Shown: positions 1-7,841 of the stretch, one piece after another
Layout of the letters: each line of letters begins with the position of its first letter
Numbering within the stretch: the first letter of the stretch is position 1
DNA from: Nocardioides sp. URHA0032
GTDB taxonomy: Bacteria > Actinomycetota > Actinomycetes > Propionibacteriales > Nocardioidaceae
NCBI RefSeq assembly: GCF_000620645.1
Contig: NZ_KK211159.1
Location: forward strand, 455,467 to 519,466
Reading direction: 5' to 3'
Length of the DNA stretch: 64,000 nucleotides
Position numbers and translations under genes: made by a program
Notes under the pieces: model-generated
Seen by the model: only the letters and a program-made list of their open reading frames with translations
What the model was told of the DNA's origin: nothing
The model's database searches: none

Positions 1-100
1 CCGGGAGCCCGCCGCCGGTCCTGCGGATGCCGGGCAGCAGGTTGACGCCCGGGACGGCCGGCAGCGCGGCCTTGACCAGGGTGGGCAGCACGTCAGGCAC
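1..100 (-). CDS. htdX: MaoC-like dehydratase, N-terminal fragment (HtdX-like), cut by window edge
   Basis: Only the first 33 codons are in the window. The GTG start overlaps the stop of the upstream fabG4-like gene by 8 nt, which suggests translational coupling. The peptide begins VPDVLPTLVKAALPAV and continues through a NLLPGIRRTGG stretch. That resembles the N-terminus of HtdX-type (3R)-hydroxyacyl dehydratases. In Mycobacterium tuberculosis htdX directly follows fabG4, and the same order here is the main support. The catalytic hotdog domain lies outside the window, so the call rests on synteny and a short N-terminal similarity. Confidence 0.45.
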   Translation of the reverse strand, partial: MPDVLPTLVKAALPAVPGVNLLPGIRRTGGGLP

Positions 101-1439
101 CCAGCATCATCTGGCCGCAGACCCGGACCACGTTGCCGTTGACGGCGGTGGAGCCGGGGCTGGCGTACCAGGCGATCGTCTCGGCGACGTCGACGGGCAG
201 GCCGCCCTGCGCCATGGCGTTCAGGCGCTGGCCGACCTCGCGGCTCGCGAACGGCACCGCCGCGGTCATCTGCGTGATGATGAAGCCCGGCGCCACCGCG
301 TTGATCGTGATGCCGCGGTCGAGCTCGTCGGCGAGGGCGTCGACGAGGCCGATCACGCCCGCCTTGGAGGCGGCGTAGTTGGTCTGTCCCACGTTCCCCG
401 CGATGCCGGCGATGGACGCCACCCCGACGATCGAGCCGTTGTCGTTGACCACCTTCTCGTCGAGGAGGTGGCGGGTGATCCGCTCGGGGGCGGTGAGGTT
501 GACCGCGATCACCTGCTCGAACCGGTCACCCTGCTCCGAGCGGGCCATGTTCGCCAGCTTCCGGTCGCGGGTGATGCCGGCGTTGTGCACGACCACGTCG
601 ACCCCGCCGTGCTTCTCCCTCAGGTGCCGCGCGATCCGCTGCGGCGCGTCCTTGGCGGTGATGTCGAGCACGAGGTGGTCGCCGTCGAGCTCGGTCATCA
701 CGGCCTGGAGCTCGCTGGCCGCCTGCGGTACGTCGACGCCGACGACCGTCGCGCCGTCCCGGTGCAGCACCCGCGCGATCTGCTCGCCGATGCCGCGGCT
801 CGCGCCGGTGACCAGCGCGACGCGGCCCTCGAGCGGGCGCAGCCAGTCACCGACCGCACCGGCGTCCTTGGAGCCGTGCGCGCCGATGCGCACCACCTGG
901 CCCGAGACGTACGCGGACTTCGGCGAGAGCAGGAACGCGAGCGTGCTGTGCACCGCGCCCTCGGCACCCTCGGCGACGTACACGAGCTGGACGGTGCCGC
1001 CGCGGCCGATCTCCTTGCCGAGGCTGCGCGTGAAGCCCTCGAGCGCCCGCTGGGCCACCCGCTCGTCGTCCCGGGCCTGGTCCGGTGGCGTGCCGATCAC
1101 GACGACCCGCGGGCAGCTGTCGAGGCGCCGGAGGAGCGGGGTGAAGAAGTCGCGCAGCTCGACGAGCTGCGCCGACGACGTCAGCCCGGTCGCGTCGAAG
1201 ACCAGTCCCTTGAATGTGTCGGCACCGGCGTCGTCGGTGACGGCCGCAACGCCGAGCGAGTCGAGGATCCCGACCAGCTCGTCGGCCAGCCGTCCGCGGC
1301 CGCCGACCAGGACGGTGCCGTCCACCAGCGCCGCGCCCTCGGCGTACCGCTCGAGCCGGGCGGGCTGGGGGAGGCCCAGCAGCCTGGTCACCTGCTTGCC
1401 GATCGCGGACGCGGTGAAGCCCTGGTAGAGATCGCTCAT
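93..1439 (-). CDS. fabG4: High-molecular-weight 3-oxoacyl-ACP/CoA reductase (FabG4-like SDR)
   Basis: A 448-aa short-chain dehydrogenase, close to the roughly 450 aa of mycobacterial FabG4 and much longer than ordinary FabG (about 250 aa). The N-terminal half is a degenerate flavodoxin-like Rossmann region. The C-terminal half carries the NAD(P)H-binding TGASRGIG motif, NNAG (VVHNAGITRD), and a catalytic Tyr355-x3-Lys359 in NYAASKAG. It should reduce 3-oxoacyl thioesters to 3-hydroxyacyl thioesters. I start it at the ATG of MSDLYQGF because GAGGAG lies upstream; an ATG 13 codons earlier is open. It is divergent from the thiolase and followed by an htdX start, the same fabG4/fadA2/htdX neighbourhood as in mycobacteria. 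Confidence 0.9.
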   Translation of the reverse strand: MSDLYQGFTASAIGKQVTRLLGLPQPARLERYAEGAALVDGTVLVGGRGRLADELVGILDSLGVAAVTDDAGADTFKGLVFDATGLTSSAQLVELRDFFTPLLRRLDSCPRVVVIGTPPDQARDDERVAQRALEGFTRSLGKEIGRGGTVQLVYVAEGAEGAVHSTLAFLLSPKSAYVSGQVVRIGAHGSKDAGAVGDWLRPLEGRVALVTGASRGIGEQIARVLHRDGATVVGVDVPQAASELQAVMTELDGDHLVLDITAKDAPQRIARHLREKHGGVDVVVHNAGITRDRKLANMARSEQGDRFEQVIAVNLTAPERITRHLLDEKVVNDNGSIVGVASIAGIAGNVGQTNYAASKAGVIGLVDALADELDRGITINAVAPGFIITQMTAAVPFASREVGQRLNAMAQGGLPVDVAETIAWYASPGSTAVNGNVVRVCGQMMLGA

Positions 1440-1536
1440 GGTGGGTATGTAACTCCTCGTGTAACTCGGCGTCCACATTTCGTGATCTGCCCCTCATGCA
1501 CTTCTCTCGTTCCCCCCGCCGAAGGAGGATGAACCC

Positions 1537-2829
1537 ATGCCCACCCCCACATCGGACAGCACTCGCCGCGTCGCCGTCCTCGGCGGCAACCGGATCCCGT
1601 TCGCCCGCTCGAACACCGGCTACGCCGACGCCTCCAACCAGGAGATGCTCACCGCTGCGATCGACGGGCTGGTCGAGCGCTTCGGGCTCCAGGGCGAGCG
1701 GGTCGGCGAGGTCGTCGCCGGCGCGGTGCTCAAGCACGCGCGCGACTTCAACCTCACCCGCGAGTCGGTGCTGGGCTCGAAGCTCGCGCCCGAGACGCCC
1801 GCGATCGACATCCAGCAGGCGTGCGGCACCGGACTCCAAGCCGCCGTCGTGGTCGCCAACGACATCGCGCTCGGCCGGATCGACGCCGGCATCGCCGGCG
1901 GCACCGACACCACCTCGGACGCGCCGGTCGCGATCAGCGACAAGCTGCGCAAGAAGCTGATGAAGGTGAACGCCGCTCGGGACACCGCCGGCCGGATCAA
2001 GGCGCTCGGTGCCATCCGCCCCGGCGACATCGGCCTGGAGATCCCGCAGAACGGCGAGCCGCGCACCAAGCTCTCCATGGGCGAGCACGCCGCCCTCACC
2101 GCGCTGGAGTGGGAGATCACCCGCGAGGCGCAGGACGAGCTGGCGGCCGCGTCGCACCAGCACCTCGCGGCGGCGTACGAGCGCGGCTTCCTGGACGACC
2201 AGATCACGCCGTTCCGGGGCGTCGAGCGCGACAACAACCTGCGTGCGGACTCCTCCGTGGAGAAGCTCGCCAAGCTCAGGCCGGTCTTCGGTCGCGGGGA
2301 GGCCGCGACGATGACCGCCGGCAACTCCACGCCGCTCACCGACGGCGCATCCGTCGTGCTCCTGTCCTCCGACGAGTGGGCCGAGGAGCACGGGCTCGAG
2401 GCGCTGGCGTACCTGGTCGACAGCGAGACCGCCGCGGTCGACTACGTGCACGGCAACGAGGGCCTGCTGATGGCCCCGGCCTACGCCGTCCCGCGGCTGC
2501 TCGCCCGCCACGGTCTCACGCTGCAGGACTTCGACTTCTACGAGATCCACGAGGCGTTCGCCTCGCAGGTGCTCGCGACGCTCAAGGCGTGGGAGGACCC
2601 GATCTTCTGCAAGGAGCGCCTCGGCCTGGACGCCCCGCTCGGCTCGATCGACCGCTCGAAGCTGAACGTCAACGGCTCCTCGCTCGCCGCGGGCCACCCG
2701 TTCGCCGCCACCGGCGGCCGGATCCTCAACGTCGCCGCGAAGCTGCTCGCCGAGAAGGGCTCCGGTCGGGCCCTCATCTCGATCTGCGCAGCCGGAGGCC
2801 AGGGCGTCGTGGCGATCCTGGAGCGCTGA
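1537..2829 (+). CDS. fadA2: Acetyl-CoA acetyltransferase / thiolase (FadA2-like)
   Basis: A 430-aa thiolase-family protein. The nucleophilic cysteine is Cys96 in QQACGTGLQ. The second catalytic set is also visible: EIHEAF, the NGSSLAAGHPFAATGG block with the GHP motif, and Cys417 in CAAGGQG. It should cleave 3-ketoacyl-CoA with CoA, or run the reverse condensation. The ATG is preceded by a strong GAAGGAGGA about 8 nt upstream. It is divergent from the FabG4-like gene and converges on the TetR gene with only 7 nt between stops. The FadA2 assignment within the thiolase family is by synteny with fabG4. Confidence 0.9.
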   Translation: MPTPTSDSTRRVAVLGGNRIPFARSNTGYADASNQEMLTAAIDGLVERFGLQGERVGEVVAGAVLKHARDFNLTRESVLGSKLAPETPAIDIQQACGTGLQAAVVVANDIALGRIDAGIAGGTDTTSDAPVAISDKLRKKLMKVNAARDTAGRIKALGAIRPGDIGLEIPQNGEPRTKLSMGEHAALTALEWEITREAQDELAAASHQHLAAAYERGFLDDQITPFRGVERDNNLRADSSVEKLAKLRPVFGRGEAATMTAGNSTPLTDGASVVLLSSDEWAEEHGLEALAYLVDSETAAVDYVHGNEGLLMAPAYAVPRLLARHGLTLQDFDFYEIHEAFASQVLATLKAWEDPIFCKERLGLDAPLGSIDRSKLNVNGSSLAAGHPFAATGGRILNVAAKLLAEKGSGRALISICAAGGQGVVAILER

Positions 2830-2836
2830 GGTCGAG

Positions 2837-3514
2837 TCAGCGCTCGGCCAGCGCCACCGCGGAGGCGACCAGGTAGTCGCGGACCTGCTCCGGGGAGATC
2901 TGGCCGACGGTGGGGATGCCGGGCGCGGCCTCCTTGACGAGGATGCCGACCCGGGCGAGCTGCAGCGCGCCGAGGCCGCTGGCGTAGAGCGTGTTCGCGA
3001 GCAGGACCGGGTCCTCGATGCGGAACTCGCCGGCCTCGACGCCGTCCTCGAGCACCTGGGTGAGAAGCGCCAGGCACGAGGAGATGCCGCGGCCGAGCCG
3101 GAACAGCGCGCTCTCGGACATCTCGTCGAGCAGGTCGGGGCCGGTGCGCCGCATCAGCGTCTGGGCGCAGTCCACGAACGCCGGGTGCGCGACCCCGTAG
3201 TCGACGAACGCCCCGACCATCGCGGTCAGGCGCTGCTCGGCGTCCTCGCTCGATGCCGACGCCTCGGTCAGCGCGACCCGCAGCTCGTCGAGGTACTCGA
3301 CCAGCGTGAGCGCGAAGAGCTCCTCCTTGCCGGTGAAGTGCCGGTACACGATCGCCCGGTTGATCCCCACCGCTCTCGCGATGTCCTCGATCTGGGCGTC
3401 CCGGACGCCGCGCTCGTCGAACAGCGCGCGGGTCGCGGCGATGATGTCCTTCTCCCGCGCCCGGCGCCGGGCGGCAGCGGCGGTACGCCGGCCGTCGGTC
3501 TCGGAGGTGCTCAC
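2837..3514 (-). CDS. TetR-family transcriptional regulator
   Basis: A 225-aa regulator. The N-terminal HTH (about residues 20-65) reads IIAATRALFDERGV... IEDIARAVGINRAIVYRHFTGKEELF, a textbook TetR recognition unit. The C-terminal ligand domain is not assignable to a ligand by eye. I start at GTG (VSTSETDG); upstream codons run through the promoter region and look non-coding. A perfect palindrome at 3532-3550 lies 17 nt upstream of the start and is the obvious autoregulatory operator. Its position beside fabG4/fadA2/htdX suggests it may respond to an acyl-CoA or acyl-ACP and control those genes; that is inference. Confidence 0.88.
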   Translation of the reverse strand: MSTSETDGRRTAAAARRRAREKDIIAATRALFDERGVRDAQIEDIARAVGINRAIVYRHFTGKEELFALTLVEYLDELRVALTEASASSEDAEQRLTAMVGAFVDYGVAHPAFVDCAQTLMRRTGPDLLDEMSESALFRLGRGISSCLALLTQVLEDGVEAGEFRIEDPVLLANTLYASGLGALQLARVGILVKEAAPGIPTVGQISPEQVRDYLVASAVALAER

Positions 3515-3531
3515 CGGAGAATCGTACGGCT

Positions 3532-3550
3532 GTGCAACTGTCAGTTGCAC
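3532..3550. promoter_or_regulatory. Perfect 19-bp palindrome, candidate TetR operator
   Basis: GTGCAACTGTCAGTTGCAC consists of two perfect 9-nt arms around one central T. It lies between the divergent starts of the TetR gene (3514) and the lipoprotein gene (3584). Size and placement fit a TetR-family operator. It does not match the KstR consensus seen elsewhere in the window, so it should belong to the adjacent regulator. Confidence 0.65.
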
Positions 3551-3583
3551 GGGTGTGACGGAGTCCGCGTGCATACTGCTGCC

Positions 3584-4051
3584 ATGGGAGTACGCCGCTC
3601 CTCGACCGTCGCCGTCGCCGGGCTGCTCGCGCTCCCGGTGCTGATGGTCGGCTGCAGCAGCGGCGAGCCCGACCGACCGGCCCCTGTCGCGCGCGCCACC
3701 GGCCTCCCGCACGGGTCGCTCGACCAGCACGACTACGACGCTGCGGTCGCCGCCGCCACGGACGCGCTCGGGGCCGACGACACGATCAGTCGTGCGACCG
3801 CGACGGTCCAGACCGGACACGTGGGCGCCGCGAACACCGGTCATCCGTGCCGTTCCGAGCGCCGCCTCGAGGTCGCCCTGGTGGGCGACTTCCCCCACAT
3901 CGTGACGACCGGGACCGTCGCCGGTGGCGACACGACCGTGCGTGAGGTCGACCTCACGGTCGACCCGCAGTCCGGCGAGACCTGCGTGATCTCGGTCCGG
4001 ACCGCGGCAGCGAGGCCACCTGTCGGAGCGGCCGTCCTCGACCTCGGCTGA
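3584..4051 (+). CDS. Small secreted lipoprotein of unknown function
   Basis: A 155-aa protein with a lipoprotein signal peptide: basic MGVRRSS, a hydrophobic core, then a lipobox ending MVGC with the cysteine near residue 23. The mature part is hydrophilic and Thr-rich, with two further cysteines (GHPC and GETC) that could form a disulfide. No family recognised. It is divergent from the TetR gene and shares its palindrome-containing promoter region, so it may be a target of that regulator. Start is the ATG immediately before the signal peptide. Confidence 0.7.
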   Translation: MGVRRSSTVAVAGLLALPVLMVGCSSGEPDRPAPVARATGLPHGSLDQHDYDAAVAAATDALGADDTISRATATVQTGHVGAANTGHPCRSERRLEVALVGDFPHIVTTGTVAGGDTTVREVDLTVDPQSGETCVISVRTAAARPPVGAAVLDLG

Positions 4052-4068
4052 CCGGCCCGGTACGCCGC

Positions 4069-4293
4069 TCAGCCGGTCCGGCGGCCGACCAGGAGGTAGG
4101 CCAGCGGGCCGAACGGCTGGACGACGAACGAGAGCACCCACAGCGACTTGCGGCCACGCACCTCGCCGGCCGGTCGCCGCGCGAGGTCACGGCTCGCGGC
4201 CGTGGTGAGCACCAGCTCCGCGATCCCACCGGCGATGATCAGCCGCTGCTGCCGCTGGGTGAGGTCGCGCCAGCGCTTCTTCTCCCGTGCCAT
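4069..4293 (-). CDS. Small membrane protein, PLD nuclease N-terminal (PLDc_N)-like
   Basis: A 74-aa protein: basic N-terminus (MAREKKRWRDL), one hydrophobic helix (IIAGGIAELVLTTAA), a polar stretch with RGRKSLWVLSF, and a second helix ending PFGPLAYLLVGRRTG. The pattern K-x-LWxLxxxxxPxGPLxYLxxGRR is the signature of short stand-alone PLDc_N domain proteins common in actinobacteria. Two membrane segments, function unknown. It converges on the lipoprotein gene. Confidence 0.75.
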   Translation of the reverse strand: MAREKKRWRDLTQRQQRLIIAGGIAELVLTTAASRDLARRPAGEVRGRKSLWVLSFVVQPFGPLAYLLVGRRTG

Positions 4294-4448
4294 GCCTCGA
4301 GCCTAGGTTCCCGCGAGAAACCCGCGCACCGTGTCGACCGCTGGCGACCAGTCCGTCATCAACCGCCCACACTGGTCTGCAATTCGGCCACTGCGACCTC
4401 AGGTCCGGACGCAAGCTGCGAGCGACCCGCCGGCGCGGGGACCGGTCC

Positions 4449-4808
4449 CTAGAAGTGGCAAGTGGCGGTGACGCGTCCGCTCGGCGTCACCACGAGCTCT
4501 CCGGTGGCCTCGAAGCACGGAATGGTCGCCCTGACCGCGGTGTCGAAGCTGTAGCCGTCCGGCAGCCAGCCCCGGGCGACCACGGTCGTGCGTCCGCTGT
4601 CGGAGACCACGATCGTGCAGTCGGCGGGGAAGAACTCGTCGACGCCGGGGACGTCTCCCGGCTCGAAGAAGCACTCCTGCTCACCACTGTGGGTGACGTC
4701 GGCCGCCGCCGCCGACGGGGACGCGGTCAGGACTACGGACGCCGACGCACCGGCGAGGGCCGATGCGGCGACGAGCGCCAGGCGAGTGTGGGTCTTGGTG
4801 CCGATCAT
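4449..4808 (-). CDS. Secreted small protein of unknown function
   Basis: A 119-aa protein with a clear Sec signal peptide: MIGTKTHTR, then a long Ala/Leu/Val core and cleavage near SPSAAAA. The mature domain is about 85 aa with four cysteines (QECFF, ADCTI, IPCFE, ATCHF), likely two disulfides, and predicted mostly beta. GGAGG lies 7 nt before the ATG and fixes the start. No family recognised. No neighbour suggests a role. Confidence 0.65.
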   Translation of the reverse strand: MIGTKTHTRLALVAASALAGASASVVLTASPSAAAADVTHSGEQECFFEPGDVPGVDEFFPADCTIVVSDSGRTTVVARGWLPDGYSFDTAVRATIPCFEATGELVVTPSGRVTATCHF

Positions 4809-5265
4809 GGGGGCCTCCGAGGGACGCGTTGAATCGGGTTCCGCCGAGCGTCGGACCGAGTGGGGATGGGCCCCGCGGCGATCCGGCGGGCGACTTCCAC
4901 TGCCCCGACGACGCTCCTCCCCGCGACCTGCTGAGTCAACGACACCGGGCAGAAATGACCCGCAAATGGCCTGAAAGTATGGAGGGTAGAGCGGCCGGCT
5001 CGGCCGACGCGAGAGCGCCGGATCGCGAGATCCACCGCCGGCCCGGATGCTGTGGCGCGAGGCGGGCCTCGACGGCGTGGACGGGGTGAACCAGTCCACG
5101 CTGCGCCGGTGGCGCGACAGGCCACGCCGGTGGCGCGACAGGTGGTGGGTCGAGCACCGGGAGGAGCCGGGCATCGCCAGTCCGGGTGACGGCCGACCTC
5201 AGCATCGAGCCCGGCGGACAACTCGCCCAGATTGCACGAGATGTTGCTGCGCTGGTCGTACTCGG
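4809..5265. other. 457-bp intergenic region with no convincing gene
   Basis: Open frames here are GC-rich noise overlapping on both strands with Pro/Arg-biased composition and no domain. The region holds a short AT-richer patch near 4970-4985 that could be the promoter of the secreted-protein gene on the minus strand, and the tandem repeat annotated at 5104-5142. Nothing else recognised. Confidence 0.5.
5104..5142. repeat. Two-copy 18-bp direct repeat, 21-bp period
   Basis: CGCCGGTGGCGCGACAGG occurs at 5104-5121 and again, identical, at 5125-5142, separated by CCA. The 21-bp period equals two helical turns or seven codons. No coding frame through it looks real. Confidence 0.8.
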
Positions 5266-6780
5266 CTAGCCGCCGGGTAGGTACGACAGCACGCTGTGGA
5301 TCGTGTCGATCTCGGAGACCGGCTTGTCGTCGCGGTAGCGCACCACCCGCGCGAACCGCAGCGCCACGCCACCGGGGTAGCGCGTCGAGCGCTGGACGCC
5401 GTCGAACGCGATCTCCACCACCTGCTCGGGGCGGACGGTGACGACGTAGCCGTCGGTCGGACCGACGGCGAGCTCGGTGAAGCGCTCGGTCTGCCAGGCG
5501 AGCATCTCGTCGGTCATGCCCTTGAAGGTCTTGCCGAGCATCACGAACCCGCCGGTGGCGGGGTCGAGGGCGCCGAGGTGGATGTTGGAGAGCCAGCCCT
5601 GCCGCCGCCCGGAGCCCCACTCGATCGCGAGCACGACCAGGTCGAGGGTGTGCACGGGCTTGACCTTGATCCAGGCGGAGCCGCGGCGGCCGGCGTCGTA
5701 CGGCGCCTGGAGGTCCTTCACCACCACGCCCTCGTGGCCGAAGCCGAGGGTGTCGCGGAGGAACGACTCGGCCTCGTCGGACGAGGCGGTGACCAGCCGG
5801 GGGACGCGGTAGCGCTCCGGCACGAGGCGCTCGAGCGCGGCTGCCCGCTCGGAGGCGGGGGCGTCGAGCAGGTCCCGGCCGTCGAGGTGCAGCACGTCGA
5901 AGAAGTACGGCGTGACCGCGATCCCTTCGCCCATCGCGGTCCGCGACGCGGTCTCCTGGAACGGCCGCGGCCGACCGGCCTCGTCGAGCGCCAGCGCCTC
6001 GCCGTCCAGCACGAACGACGTCGCCGGCAGCGCGAGCGCCACCTCGACCACCTCGGGCAGCCGTGCCGTGATGTCCTCCAGCGACCGGGTGGCGACGAGC
6101 ACCTCGGAGCCGGACCGGTGCACCTGGATCCGGATGCCGTCGAGCTTCTGGTCGACCGCGACCGGTGCGCCCGATCCGGCCTTCGCCAGGGCGGCCGGCA
6201 CGTCCGGAGCGCTGGACGCCAGCATCGGCAGCACCGGGCGGAGCACCTCCAGCCCCACCTCGCCGAGCGCGTCGACACCGGCGAACGCGGCCCGCGCAAC
6301 CGCGACGGTGGAGCCGCCGAGCATCGCGGCCCGGCGCACGGCCCTGAGCGGCACGTCGGCTGCCACCGCCAGGCCCTCCTGGACGAGCGAGTCGAGCGCG
6401 CCCTGCCGCACCGCTCCGGTCACGACGCCGCGCAGCCATTGCTGCTCCTCGCCCGTCGCCCGGCCGAGCAGGTCCGCGACCGCCGCTGCCCGCGCCGCCT
6501 GGGACCCGGAGCCGGACAGCGCCGCGAGCCGGTCGAACGCCTCGTGCACCTCCACGACGGTGAGCGTCGGCTCGGGAGCGGGCGCCGGCAGGGACGCCAG
6601 TCCGCGCCACCCGAGCCCGGTGCGCCGCTGGCGGAGCGTGCCCCCGACGTACGCCGTCACGGTCTCGAGCTCGCCGGGCGAGGCGCGGGCGAGCAGCTCG
6701 GCGATCGCCGCGACCTTGGCCTTGCGGGACCGGGTCGCGGCGACGGTGCCGGAGGTGGTGACGACGTCCGCGAGGAGCAC
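5266..6780 (-). CDS. ligB: ATP-dependent DNA ligase (LigB-like)
   Basis: A 504-aa ligase, close to the about 507 aa of mycobacterial LigB. It has an N-terminal DNA-binding domain (1-200), an adenylation domain with the nucleotidyl-lysine motif KLDGIR (Lys212, motif I), ELDGE-like VLDGEALALD (motif III), DVLHLDG (motif IIIa), EGVVVKDL (motif IV) and WIKVKP (motif V), then an OB-fold. It seals nicks in duplex DNA with ATP; in actinobacteria it is a non-essential backup to NAD-dependent LigA. I start at the GTG giving VLLADVVTTSG, matching the LigB N-terminus, with GGGGG just upstream. Divergent from the App1-like gene with a 41-bp gap. Confidence 0.92.
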   Translation of the reverse strand: MLLADVVTTSGTVAATRSRKAKVAAIAELLARASPGELETVTAYVGGTLRQRRTGLGWRGLASLPAPAPEPTLTVVEVHEAFDRLAALSGSGSQAARAAAVADLLGRATGEEQQWLRGVVTGAVRQGALDSLVQEGLAVAADVPLRAVRRAAMLGGSTVAVARAAFAGVDALGEVGLEVLRPVLPMLASSAPDVPAALAKAGSGAPVAVDQKLDGIRIQVHRSGSEVLVATRSLEDITARLPEVVEVALALPATSFVLDGEALALDEAGRPRPFQETASRTAMGEGIAVTPYFFDVLHLDGRDLLDAPASERAAALERLVPERYRVPRLVTASSDEAESFLRDTLGFGHEGVVVKDLQAPYDAGRRGSAWIKVKPVHTLDLVVLAIEWGSGRRQGWLSNIHLGALDPATGGFVMLGKTFKGMTDEMLAWQTERFTELAVGPTDGYVVTVRPEQVVEIAFDGVQRSTRYPGGVALRFARVVRYRDDKPVSEIDTIHSVLSYLPGG

Positions 6781-6821
6781 GCCCCCATTCAAGAGCACGG
6801 CGCCGACAGTAGGGTCGCGCC

Positions 6822-7841
6822 GTGGGCCGCAAGCAGCGCATCCTCGTGGACGCCGAGCACGCGTTGGAGGCATTGCTCCGCCGCCGGAAGCGGCGCCGAC
6901 CGCCCGAGAGCTTCCGGATCGAGGCGTACGGCGGGCACGGCGGCCCCGAGGGCGTCGTGGTCCGCGGCCGGGTGCTCGACAACCCGGCGCCCGCGGCGGC
7001 GGTCGAGGGCGAGGGGATCGGGGCGGCGGTACGCCGCAGCCTCGGCCAGTTCGCGACCGACGAGCTCGCCGCCGTACCCCTGCGGGTCGCGGTCGGCGAC
7101 GCGGTCGCCGACGTGGAGACCGACCGCGAGGGTTACTTCCGGGTCGAGCTGCGCCCGTCCAGGCTCGGTGAGCCGTGGGAGCGCGGCCTGGTCGAGCTGC
7201 GCGCGGCGTACCGCGGCCTGGAGCCGGGGTTCCGCACGACGACGGCGATCCGGGTGCCGGGCCCCGACGCCCGGTTCGGGGTCGTCTCGGACGTCGACGA
7301 CACGATCGTGGAGACCGGGGTGCAGCGCCTGGGGGAGATGCTGCTGCAGACGTTCGCCGGGTCCGAGCTGACCCGCACGCCGTTCGAGGGCGCCCCCGAC
7401 CTGTACCGCGACCTGGCCGACGGCGACCGCAACCCGGTCTTCTACGTGTCGTCGAGCCCGTGGAACCTGCACGCGTTCCTCAGCGGGTTCCTGCGCCACC
7501 GGGACTTCCCGATCGGGCCGTTGCTGCTGCGCGACCTGATCGGCGATCACGACGGCCGGGCCCGCAAGCACGAGCGGATCGAGGAGATCCTGCGGCTGCA
7601 CCCGCAGCTGTCGTTCGTGCTGATCGGCGACTCGGGGGAGAAGGACCCCGCGATCTACGCCGACATCGTGCGGGCGCACCCCGGCCGGGTCAGCGCCGTC
7701 TACATCCGGGAGGTGCGTCTCGACCCGGGCGACGGCCGCGTCGAGCAGGTGACCGACGCCTGGGACGCCGACGTGCCGTTCGTGCTGGCCGCCGACAGCG
7801 ACGCCGTACGCCGGCACGCCGCCTCGATCGGGCTGCTGTGA
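6822..7841 (+). CDS. App1-like phosphatidate phosphatase domain protein (DUF2183)
   Basis: A 339-aa protein with a beta-rich N-terminal half and a HAD-like phosphatase half. The nucleophile motif DVDDT is at residues 157-161 (VVSDVDDTIVETG). FYVSSSPWNLH supplies the HAD Ser motif, and FVLIGDSGEKDPAIYADI is the acidic motif. This is the App1 catalytic-domain signature (yeast Pah1-independent phosphatidate phosphatase; bacterial substrates poorly known). GTG start. It overlaps the following exonuclease gene by 4 nt (GTGA). Confidence 0.85.
   Translation: MGRKQRILVDAEHALEALLRRRKRRRPPESFRIEAYGGHGGPEGVVVRGRVLDNPAPAAAVEGEGIGAAVRRSLGQFATDELAAVPLRVAVGDAVADVETDREGYFRVELRPSRLGEPWERGLVELRAAYRGLEPGFRTTTAIRVPGPDARFGVVSDVDDTIVETGVQRLGEMLLQTFAGSELTRTPFEGAPDLYRDLADGDRNPVFYVSSSPWNLHAFLSGFLRHRDFPIGPLLLRDLIGDHDGRARKHERIEEILRLHPQLSFVLIGDSGEKDPAIYADIVRAHPGRVSAVYIREVRLDPGDGRVEQVTDAWDADVPFVLAADSDAVRRHAASIGLL

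Noticed and set aside
27..1532. A 501-codon plus-strand frame opposite the fabG4-like gene.
   Set aside because: Arg/Asp/Val-rich antisense artefact of high GC; the opposite strand has a full SDR with catalytic motifs.
5104..5142. A CRISPR-like repeat.
   Set aside because: Only two copies separated by three bases, no spacers and no cas genes.
4805..6982. Long minus-strand frame over the ligase region and the 4.8-5.2 kb gap.
   Set aside because: Arg/Pro-rich out-of-frame translation; LigB motifs are in another frame.
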